This document shows, piece after piece, positions 34,676 to 40,972 of a stretch of DNA of 40,972 nucleotides (position 1 is the stretch's first letter; each line of letters begins with the position of its first letter). Source of the stretch: Bacteroidales bacterium (lineage in GTDB: Bacteria > Bacteroidota > Bacteroidia > Bacteroidales > Prolixibacteraceae). Made by a program: the position numbers and the translations under genes. Location of the stretch: positions 1 to 40,972 of the forward strand of contig JAAYAG010000095.1 of assembly GCA_012719495.1 (NCBI GenBank), given 5' to 3'. The notes under the pieces are model-generated. The model saw only the letters and a program-made list of their open reading frames with translations. It was not told the origin of the DNA and made no database searches.

Positions 34676-36082
34676 ATGAACAAAATGAATAAAGCAAAAC
34701 TAAATACTGTCCTCAAAAAGCATATTCCTTTCATCATTGTATTTCTGATGATTATGTTATTCAATGGGTGCAAAGACGACAGGACACAATACATGGAAAG
34801 TAAGCCGCTGTCGAAGATTGAGCAAAAAACCACTATAAATTTCATTGGACATTGGTATAAGGAAGGGAAACGCGAAGACCTTGTCCGGAATTTCGTAAGA
34901 GAATATAGCTTAATAAATCAGGAAGTAAACATCAACCTTAAGTTCCCTGAAGAGGTATATTATAATCGCGAAGATTTATATAGCAACCGCAAATTCGTAG
35001 TTTCTGTACTAAAAGAAAAAAAACCATCATGGGATATCGTCCGCCTTAACAGTGAATATTTTGAGATTTCAACTCTTTTAGGAGATCCCGATTGGCCCAA
35101 GAAATACCTCGTAGACTTTAGTGAAATTGAAGAATTCAGGCAAGGAACCCTGCCGGAATTATTAACAGAGAAAGCAAAAGAAGAATGGAACGGAATAATA
35201 CCCGGGCCATACATTGAAGGTCAATTTTGGGCGCTCTGGTGCAATTTGAATGTGGCAAAGAAGTTGGGAATAGAAATTAAACAATACGGGATGACCTATT
35301 CCGATTTCTTAGGATATATTAAAGCCGTTTATAATTACAACCAACGTAATCCGAGCGAATATATTACGCCAATTTACGAGTCGGCCGACTGGCCCACAGC
35401 CCGGGCCATAGCTGTTCAGCTCTTTGCCTCGCTGCTCGATAGCCCCGAAGAATTCTTTCTCGATAAAATAACCAACAACAGGCTTAACGCGTGGCACAAA
35501 ACCCTCCAAGCAATGGAAGAGCTATCAAAATATAAGCCTCTTAATCCCAATTGGCAAAAAGTAAACTGGAATAATACCACAGCTTCGCTACTCAACGAAG
35601 AATGCCTTTTTTACGTCAATGGTTCCTGGATGTATAATATATGGGAGAATATTGATCCCAAGAAAACCCAAAACTGTATGCCCGCAGAATTTCCGATTTT
35701 CGGGAAACAAACAGTTTACCCAACAATTTATCAGGTAATGTGGGGCGTATTGAAAAACTCACCACACCGTGACGAAGCGGTTAAGTTCCTACTAGCCATG
35801 AATAAACCCTCGATGGCCGAAACATGGGTGCGCCAAACCAAATGCCCAACAGGAATAAAAGGAAACTTAACAGACATCACATTCGGGAAAGATCATTTCG
35901 AAAACTTTTCGCACCATGTACAAACAGCTTACAAAGATAACTCGTACCGATATTCGGAAAAAAATGCGTGGATATTAAACAATAAAAACGAGGATAAAAA
36001 CCTATTTTTCAACGAAGTAATTGAAGGCAAACTTACTGCAGACGAAGCTTTCAAAAAATTAAAGCAACAAATTAGCCAATAA
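34676..36082 (+). CDS. Extracellular solute-binding lipoprotein (ABC family 1, sugar-type)
   Basis: A 468-residue lipoprotein. A basic start and a hydrophobic segment (about 17-29) lead to the probable lipidation site Cys32 (LFNGCKDD). The mature part has the periplasmic-binding-protein layout of the MalE group: TINFIGHWYKEGKREDLVRNF at the first strand and helix, WDIVRLNSEYF, GIIPGPYIEGQFWALWCN (hinge region), NEECLFYVNGSWM and YQVMWGVLKNSPHRDEAVKFL. The ligand is probably a carbohydrate, by family. No permease or ATPase gene is adjacent, which is odd for an importer. The gene sits between a chemoreceptor and a propeller protein. Confidence 0.85.
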   Translation: MNKMNKAKLNTVLKKHIPFIIVFLMIMLFNGCKDDRTQYMESKPLSKIEQKTTINFIGHWYKEGKREDLVRNFVREYSLINQEVNINLKFPEEVYYNREDLYSNRKFVVSVLKEKKPSWDIVRLNSEYFEISTLLGDPDWPKKYLVDFSEIEEFRQGTLPELLTEKAKEEWNGIIPGPYIEGQFWALWCNLNVAKKLGIEIKQYGMTYSDFLGYIKAVYNYNQRNPSEYITPIYESADWPTARAIAVQLFASLLDSPEEFFLDKITNNRLNAWHKTLQAMEELSKYKPLNPNWQKVNWNNTTASLLNEECLFYVNGSWMYNIWENIDPKKTQNCMPAEFPIFGKQTVYPTIYQVMWGVLKNSPHRDEAVKFLLAMNKPSMAETWVRQTKCPTGIKGNLTDITFGKDHFENFSHHVQTAYKDNSYRYSEKNAWILNNKNEDKNLFFNEVIEGKLTADEAFKKLKQQISQ

Positions 36083-36157
36083 ACAAAAAAGGGCATTCTT
36101 TTTGATATTCGAAAAGATGATAATATTTGTATTTTTATTGTGAAATATTTTACCAAA

Positions 36158-37327
36158 ATGAAACACAAAAAGATCCTTATTCTTTCGCTATTGCTTGCAC
36201 TTGTCATTACCGGAAAGTCGCAAATTGAAATTACGGTTCAGCAACCAATACAAGAGAACTTCGTCGAATCGGAATTAATTAGTGAAATCTCATTCATCCC
36301 ACTTTCGTATGAAAAAATGGGGGCAATTGCTCCCGACATGGAATTAAAAGTCGATGGCGAAAATTACTTTATTCTTGACAATAAATTCACCCAGAGTGTT
36401 TTTCGCTTCAACAATCAAGGTGAACTACTCGACACGATAACCACACAGAAACGTGATACCGGACAAAAAAATCTTCCGCTACTGAACAACCCTTCAAAAT
36501 TCAGTATTAATGCAACACTTAAGCAAGTAGAGATTTTCAATTTCGAAAACCTTGCATTATCCCGCTTTTCTTATTCAGGTAAAAAAATCGACCAAGTTTT
36601 TCTGCCTGTAGCCCCGTCCGATTTCATTCGCGACCAGAAAGGAAACTATTGGCTCTATACCGGATGGAACAACAAAGAATCTCAATTCAGGCTCATTCAT
36701 GCCGATAAAAATGGCAAAGTAATTGACCGCCAGCTCCGGCTCGTATCGAAATGTACTCCTTTCGAAAGTTATGCATTCTCAACTCATAACAACAATATCT
36801 ATCTTTGGGAGCTATTGGGAAACTCTACCTATAAAATCAATAATAACACTGCCGTTGAGACCTATTTTTTAAATTTTGGACAGAAAAACCTTCCGGCCTC
36901 TTTCCACTCAATGGATCCTTACGATTCATATATCATGATAAACAGGCTGGGATACTTTTCTACAAAAAAATATCTGGAAAACGACAATTTCGCTTATTTC
37001 TTCCTGAACTACACCACTGAAACTGGCCGTGAAATTTATCATGTTATTTACGACAAAAAGACAAAAAAATCGTACAATTATTTTGAGAATGCCGGAATTT
37101 CAGCCTTTGAAAAAGCCCAATATCTTACCGATAACGATGAATTGGTATTTTTGGTTGCCCCACGTAAAATTCGGCAGTTAGCCACTAGCGAAAACGACAA
37201 CCTTGGGTTCCAGTTTGATGAAATTGTTGAAGCCGCAAATTCTGTTAAGAATACAATGATCGTAAAGCTAAAGTTGGTAAGCGCCGAAGTGGCAGAAGAA
37301 AATCCACAACCATCACCAACCGAATAA
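36158..37327 (+). CDS. Exported 6-bladed beta-propeller protein
   Basis: A 389-residue protein with a signal peptide (about 1-21, KKILILSLLLALVITGKSQ). Blades are suggested by repeats such as MELKVDGENYFILDNKFTQS, VFRFNNQGELLDTI, FIRDQKGNYWLYTG, HADKNGKVIDRQL and YLWELLGNSTYKIN, as in the DUF4934-like propellers common in Bacteroidota. No catalytic motif is visible and the C-terminus is a Pro/Glu-rich tail (AEENPQPSPTE). A GTG six codons upstream is possible, but the ATG starts a better signal peptide. It follows the binding lipoprotein after 75 bases. Confidence 0.75.
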   Translation: MKHKKILILSLLLALVITGKSQIEITVQQPIQENFVESELISEISFIPLSYEKMGAIAPDMELKVDGENYFILDNKFTQSVFRFNNQGELLDTITTQKRDTGQKNLPLLNNPSKFSINATLKQVEIFNFENLALSRFSYSGKKIDQVFLPVAPSDFIRDQKGNYWLYTGWNNKESQFRLIHADKNGKVIDRQLRLVSKCTPFESYAFSTHNNNIYLWELLGNSTYKINNNTAVETYFLNFGQKNLPASFHSMDPYDSYIMINRLGYFSTKKYLENDNFAYFFLNYTTETGREIYHVIYDKKTKKSYNYFENAGISAFEKAQYLTDNDELVFLVAPRKIRQLATSENDNLGFQFDEIVEAANSVKNTMIVKLKLVSAEVAEENPQPSPTE

Positions 37328-37338
37328 ATTAATACTTA

Positions 37339-37572
37339 CTACTTCTCTGAAAGTTTAAGTTTCTTAAGGTTAATCTCTTTGCGGGCTTTTTCCTGCTCAA
37401 TGCGATCCCACGATTGCGCACAGCTAATTCCTTTCTCAGCTAATTTTTTGTTCCCGCTTACATGGATATTTGGAAATTTATGATCTTTTTTAAAAATAAC
37501 CTGGATTGCCAGCCCAAAAAAGGCAATAGCTAGAATAACACTGGCAACCAATACAACTAATAAAATCTTCAT
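37339..37572 (-). CDS. Small membrane protein of unknown function
   Basis: A 77-residue protein with one N-terminal membrane helix (about 3-27) and a conserved-looking soluble part: FPNIHVSGNKKLAEKGISCA followed by QSWDRIEQEK, ending in a Lys-rich helix. This resembles a conserved small Bacteroidota protein without known function. A single Cys is present. It follows the glycosyltransferase gene by 19 bases on the same strand and is probably co-transcribed with it. Confidence 0.7.
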   Translation of the reverse strand: MKILLVVLVASVILAIAFFGLAIQVIFKKDHKFPNIHVSGNKKLAEKGISCAQSWDRIEQEKARKEINLKKLKLSEK

Positions 37573-37591
37573 ACCATCTTTTTCTACAAAA

Positions 37592-38875
37592 TTAATGAAT
37601 TGAATAATCCTTATCTACCTGGCGAAATAGGTTTAACATTAATTTAGGTTCATGTAAATTTTCAGTTAAAGAAACACCCATTAAAGCTAAAAGTTTACTA
37701 CATGAATCAGGAAGGTACTCCCGAGGATAACCATCGGGATGATCAGCTGCAAAATTCAACCATTTTAACACAATGAAAGCATTGAAAAGATGAAAAAAAC
37801 GTTTGGTGAATATCTCACAAGAACCACAATTGGATGCTAGCTCTACAATTTGGGTAGTCAAATCATTTGCCATTAAAAATTCTTGAAACAGATTATTGGC
37901 AGAAAAAAACGAAACTGGCACATCGCTGTTTATTGAATAAAAATCGGCGACTCTCATGAAAAAAGGGTTCAGAACAAGAAATGATTTCAATGCAAAAGAA
38001 TAACAGTAAGAACGATCCCCCTCAATAAACTTTTTGATGACTGGCCCGGTGCCGAAAGGTACCCTATCGGAAATACGGCCCGAGGGGAAAACCGTTGTCG
38101 AGTTTATTTCTCCAACTCCGCCAAACGTGGCAATTTTATGAAGAAAATAAAAATCTTCGCCAGCCTGTCTTCTATTCATGCCCCCTTGAGCCACATAAGC
38201 ATCAGCTCTCACCGCAAAACAAGAACCAACCGTATAAAATGAAGCAGGAAACCCAACATAGCGAAGCGCATTGCGATAATAGCGCATATACAGTTCGTAC
38301 CAAACAATAGCACCACTAACAAACTGATCGTTTGAATCATTTGTCTCAATTCTATGTTCGAAGGCAATAGTAGCAGCTGCACTTTTAGTATGTTGCTGAA
38401 AGTATGACCAAATTGTCGTCAGGTAATTTTCCTCAACAATGGTATCGGCATCAAGAGAAACAATTACCCCATTACGATTGCCCGAGTATCTAAACTGGGA
38501 CACAGCCCAATCCATGCCAATTTTTCGTGCCCAGCCAACCCCAGCATGCTTCACAGGTAATTTTTCTGCATGAATCACAAAGAGTTTTATCTTATTTTCC
38601 AACATTGCACCTGCAGCAGTAAGCTCTGCCATAGTTTTTTCGTTTTGTTCAATCACTTCAGGAGGCGATGCTTCACTACTATTGACCACAACAACACAGG
38701 CAACACGCAACGAATTTGCCTCACATTGTGCAAGCGAATGAATGGTTTTGCCAATATCAGGTTCATTGAAACAAGGAATAACGACAATTAAATCGAGAGG
38801 AAAGAATTGTTGAGGAAATTGGGTGAAAGCATTTCCGTATTTTTTGAAATAACTATTTGCAAAATCTTCAGTCAT
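37592..38875 (-). CDS. Family 2-type glycosyltransferase
   Basis: A 427-residue protein with the GT-A fold. The nucleotide-sugar domain opens with LIVVIPCFNEPDIGKTIHSL (about 29-48), the metal-binding DXD is in VSLDADTIVEENYL (about 138-151), and GGMNRRQAGEDFYFLHKI (about 231-248) carries the probable catalytic acidic pair. The C-terminal third has no clear membrane helix, so it is likely cytoplasmic or membrane-associated. Donor and acceptor are unknown. Its ATG directly abuts the T run of the preceding terminator, and a -7 box lies just upstream of the hairpin. Confidence 0.82.
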   Translation of the reverse strand: MTEDFANSYFKKYGNAFTQFPQQFFPLDLIVVIPCFNEPDIGKTIHSLAQCEANSLRVACVVVVNSSEASPPEVIEQNEKTMAELTAAGAMLENKIKLFVIHAEKLPVKHAGVGWARKIGMDWAVSQFRYSGNRNGVIVSLDADTIVEENYLTTIWSYFQQHTKSAAATIAFEHRIETNDSNDQFVSGAIVWYELYMRYYRNALRYVGFPASFYTVGSCFAVRADAYVAQGGMNRRQAGEDFYFLHKIATFGGVGEINSTTVFPSGRISDRVPFGTGPVIKKFIEGDRSYCYSFALKSFLVLNPFFMRVADFYSINSDVPVSFFSANNLFQEFLMANDLTTQIVELASNCGSCEIFTKRFFHLFNAFIVLKWLNFAADHPDGYPREYLPDSCSKLLALMGVSLTENLHEPKLMLNLFRQVDKDYSIH

Positions 38876-38910
38876 AAAAAAAGACCGTGTTCAGATAATG
38901 AGCACGGTCT
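38876..38910 (-). terminator. Terminator of the ompH-like gene, abutting the next start codon
   Basis: On the minus strand AGACCGTG (38910-38903) pairs perfectly with CACGGTCT (38889-38882), and two more pairs are possible beyond a mismatch. Seven T follow. The last T is adjacent to the ATG of the glycosyltransferase at 38875. Confidence 0.8.
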
Positions 38911-38918
38911 CAAAGATA
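38911..38918 (-). promoter_or_regulatory. -7 box for the glycosyltransferase, overlapping the terminator region
   Basis: The minus strand reads TATCTTTG (TAnnTTTG) immediately before the hairpin. Transcription would start about five bases on, inside the 5' arm of the stem, so transcripts from this promoter would lack a full hairpin. No TTG is seen at the usual distance. Confidence 0.45.
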
Positions 38919-38930
38919 TGATTTTTACTA

Positions 38931-39524
38931 TTATTTACCTGACTTGTAACGGGCATTAAGGCCATCGAGAATTTGACGACTGATATTATTTTGCGGAGCT
39001 CCAACAATAATATTTCCGGTGTTGCTAAAAATGAACGTATAATTTTGATTCTTGTTATATTCTTTCACATAGTTAAGAATACTATCAGAAAGGCGCTGAT
39101 TAATAGATGCTTCTAATTGACTCAACTTCGAAGACAACTCATAATCAAGCTGCTGAATTTCTTGTTCCATACCAAGTATTTTATCACGCTCCTTCACTGC
39201 ACGATCTTCGGTTAAAAAGCCACCACGCTGTAATTTTTCTTGAAATGCAGTTGCTTGAGATTCAAGATTCTGGCGTTTACGGCTAAACTCGCTATTATAT
39301 TGTTGTTGTTGGCTAAGGAAATCTTTGTGCAAATCGATAGCCAATTGATAATTCAGGAGAACAGAATCGGTAAGAATATAAGCGATCTTTAAACCGCCCG
39401 AGCCTGCTATTGCTGATTCGCCATTGCTCTTATTCTTCGATGGATTGCTAATCAGGAACATAACAAGCAAACCAATTACCCCGATCAATGCCAGGGTACT
39501 AAGTATAATTGGTAATTTTTTCAT
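38931..39524 (-). CDS. OmpH/Skp-like periplasmic chaperone family protein
   Basis: A 197-residue protein with an uncleaved-looking N-terminal helix (about 5-26) that would anchor it in the inner membrane, a linker, then the Skp/OmpH pattern: a strand (KIAYILTDSVLLNY, about 46-59), a long coiled coil of two arms (about 63-155, rich in Gln/Glu/Lys) and a closing strand region (YTFIFSNTGNIIVGAP). Skp binds unfolded outer-membrane proteins. Some Bacteroidota homologues vary in location and role. It has a well-formed promoter and a terminator of its own, so it is monocistronic. Confidence 0.85.
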   Translation of the reverse strand: MKKLPIILSTLALIGVIGLLVMFLISNPSKNKSNGESAIAGSGGLKIAYILTDSVLLNYQLAIDLHKDFLSQQQQYNSEFSRKRQNLESQATAFQEKLQRGGFLTEDRAVKERDKILGMEQEIQQLDYELSSKLSQLEASINQRLSDSILNYVKEYNKNQNYTFIFSNTGNIIVGAPQNNISRQILDGLNARYKSGK

Positions 39525-39550
39525 TTATTTGATCTTTTTTTTGATACACG

Positions 39551-39579
39551 CAAATATAATTCTTTATCGGATAGGCAAA
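39551..39579 (-). promoter_or_regulatory. Promoter of the OmpH/Skp-like gene
   Basis: On the minus strand TTTG (39576-39579) is followed after 17 bases by TATATTTG (39551-39558), both matching the Bacteroidota consensus. The leader before the ATG at 39524 would be about 20 bases. Confidence 0.65.
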
Positions 39580-39634
39580 ACATAAAAAATGTAAATGCCT
39601 CTTTTTTCGTTCAAAAGTTGTAAGAGCCAATTAC

Positions 39635-40834
39635 TCATTCTACCCTCTCTTTAAAACTGCCCAATTTTTTTGTGAAAAAATAAATTGCGACAATGCCAAG
39701 CAACGTATGGACAGCAAGGGTAAACATGATATTCTGGGGATTGCCTGCAGCTTCGAACCGTCCCATCAACCAAGTGTAAATTCCGCTAAACATTGCACCA
39801 ATAAATGTTGCTAAAAAATTAGCTCCCATATAAAGCCCTGCCTTTTCTTTTGGGGCAATCCAAAGTATGTACTCCTGAATTCGTGGAGAAGAAACCATTT
39901 CGCCAACAGCAAAAACAAAAACGCCAAGAAAAACAAGGCTTCCCACAGTGAGCACCGACAATCCAAGGATAATAAACCCAATAGAAATCAATACAATTCC
40001 TATAACAAAAGAAACCAGTGCTTTTTGCTTTTCGAAAATTCTTGACACAAGGAGTTGGAAAATAATAATTATATAGCCGGTATGTGAAATTGCCTCGGCA
40101 TTAATACGCCAAACCCCATCTACTTCACTGGATATAAGTGCTTTTGTCACCCCTTCGCCTAACACTCCCGCTACGCTGGTGAAAAGCTTGGCCGTATCGA
40201 TATAATCGTTGATATATACAGCCAAAGTATTGAAAAAAGCCCAAAACGGCAGCCAATAGAAAAGCCCAAGGATGACAAGGAACAGAAGGAATTTTAGATC
40301 GGACAAGACGGTGCCCATATCGCGAAACTTTTGTTTCAGGGTAACCCCTTCAATTTCGCGTGGAGGTTCTTTGTAGAATATAATTGTAATAATAAGCATG
40401 ATAAAAATAGAAGCAGCAGCCGTGTAAAACACATAATTCCAACTCATTGCCCTGAGTTTACCCATCACCAACGGACCAAATGATGCGCCTAGGTTTACCA
40501 TCATATAGAAAATACCATACCCCACCGTTTTATTCGAAGCATCGGTAACCGACCGTACTGTAGCTGAAATGAGTGGCTTAAATATTCCCGCAGCAAAACC
40601 GATTGTTAACATCGTTAGAGCAATACCCGAAAACGACTTAAAAAGGATCAGCATTAAAATAGATGGCAAATAGGCCAGATAAGATATGATCAGCATCCTT
40701 TTAAAACCATATTTATCAGCAAAGGTCCCGGAAAAAAGAGGGACAAGGTAGGAAATGGCCAGGAAGATACTTTGGATTGTCCCTAAATCGCCTTTTGAAT
40801 ATCCTAACTTCTGTAAATAAATGCCAAAACCCAT
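39635..40834 (-). CDS. MFS transporter, N-terminus frameshifted
   Basis: The 399 residues shown contain eleven of the expected twelve helices and the MFS loop 2-3 motif GTFADKYGFKR. Further helices include YGIFYMMVNLGASFGPLVMG (helix 5) and VFVFAVGEMVSSPRIQEYI in the second half. The ATG at 40834 falls inside helix 1. The frame stays open upstream to 40961 and encodes more helix-1-like sequence (YLTLDSHYYGIYMGFGIYL) but has no start codon there. A neighbouring frame carries a plausible N-terminus, so the gene probably has a single-base shift. The substrate cannot be inferred. Confidence 0.78.
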   Translation of the reverse strand: MGFGIYLQKLGYSKGDLGTIQSIFLAISYLVPLFSGTFADKYGFKRMLIISYLAYLPSILMLILFKSFSGIALTMLTIGFAAGIFKPLISATVRSVTDASNKTVGYGIFYMMVNLGASFGPLVMGKLRAMSWNYVFYTAAASIFIMLIITIIFYKEPPREIEGVTLKQKFRDMGTVLSDLKFLLFLVILGLFYWLPFWAFFNTLAVYINDYIDTAKLFTSVAGVLGEGVTKALISSEVDGVWRINAEAISHTGYIIIIFQLLVSRIFEKQKALVSFVIGIVLISIGFIILGLSVLTVGSLVFLGVFVFAVGEMVSSPRIQEYILWIAPKEKAGLYMGANFLATFIGAMFSGIYTWLMGRFEAAGNPQNIMFTLAVHTLLGIVAIYFFTKKLGSFKERVE

Positions 40835-40863
40835 ATAAATTCCATAATAATGCGAATCAAGGG

Positions 40864-40972
40864 TTAAATAACCAATGTAATAAAAGCAACTGCCAACCTG
40901 CCAAAAGCATGAATCAACACACCCTTGGTCGACCTGACCTTGCTTGCTTTTTGGATATCAGCCTTTTCAATC
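40864..40972 (-). pseudogene. Shifted-frame N-terminal part of the MFS gene, cut by the window edge
   Basis: In the frame one base off the MFS frame, 35 codons are open from the window edge to a TAA at 40864-40866. They read as a charged cytoplasmic start (EKADIQKASKVRSTKG) followed by a hydrophobic stretch (VLIHAFGRLAVAFITLVI), which is what an MFS protein should have before helix 1. One extra T in the TTT at 40866-40868 (minus strand) would join the frames. It could instead be the end of an unrelated upstream gene. Confidence 0.45.

Noticed and set aside
36086-36103. AAAAAG/CTTTTT hairpin after the binding lipoprotein gene
   Set aside because: Only six mostly A-T pairs and no proper T tail; too weak to call a terminator.
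37339-37572. Possible NqrM maturation factor
   Set aside because: The small size and single membrane helix fit, but it has one Cys rather than the Cys cluster of NqrM and is on the other strand some 4 kb from nqrF.

Overview
The window is chromosomal DNA of a member of the Bacteroidota. The evidence is a protein with a C-terminal type IX secretion (T9SS) sorting domain, a T9SS plug-family protein, a six-gene Na+-NQR operon, several Bacteroidota-type -7 boxes (TAnnTTTG), AT-rich leaders without strong Shine-Dalgarno sites, and families typical of the phylum (PepSY-like DUF2874, 6-bladed propeller, DUF5103). The sodium energetics would suit a marine or saline member, perhaps of the Bacteroidales/Marinilabiliales side, but that placement is inference. 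I see no rRNA, tRNA, CRISPR array, insertion sequence, phage or plasmid gene. No gene-free stretch exceeds 300 bases.

Layout. 1-4442: argH, a divergent ArnT-like membrane glycosyltransferase, and an M20 deacylase of the ArgE type. 4501-9489: a 1662-residue secreted C10 cysteine protease with an Ig-like repeat stalk and T9SS tail. 9658-14474: an HsdR-N nuclease-like protein, then the tightly coupled run amn-holA-rhomboid-class IV aminotransferase-like gene, then convergent yqgE and an ftsB/divIC-like gene. 14695-20531: a pentapeptide-repeat protein, an OmpR-type two-component system, a three-gene envelope set (PepSY-like lipoprotein, BOF-fold protein, PepSY-like/SdiA-regulated fusion), and two small unknown proteins. 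20663-26842: a K+/H+-type antiporter, the Na+/H+ antiporter nhaD, pruA and the T9SS plug protein. 27120-32928: nqrABCDEF with a clear promoter and terminator. 33089-37327: a chemoreceptor, an orphan solute-binding lipoprotein and a propeller protein. 37339-40972: a small membrane protein, a family 2-type glycosyltransferase, an OmpH/Skp-like chaperone, and an MFS transporter whose N-terminus is frameshifted at the window edge.

How the genes work together. Nqr pumps Na+ out during NADH oxidation, and NhaD and the CPA-type antiporter would use or balance Na+/K+/H+ gradients, so 20663-32928 is rich in cation-cycling genes. The protease and the plug protein belong to the same export pathway, T9SS. 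The two-component system at 15384-17305 sits directly upstream of a promoter carrying a 10-bp direct repeat with 11-bp periodicity, and that promoter drives the exported PepSY-like/BOF/SdiA-like set. I regard this as the best candidate here for a poorly described system, probably an envelope-stress or ligand-sensing circuit. Other points of note are an aminotransferase-fold protein apparently lacking its PLP lysine, a promoter placed so that its start site falls inside a terminator hairpin, and a chemoreceptor next to an ABC-type binding protein with no permease.
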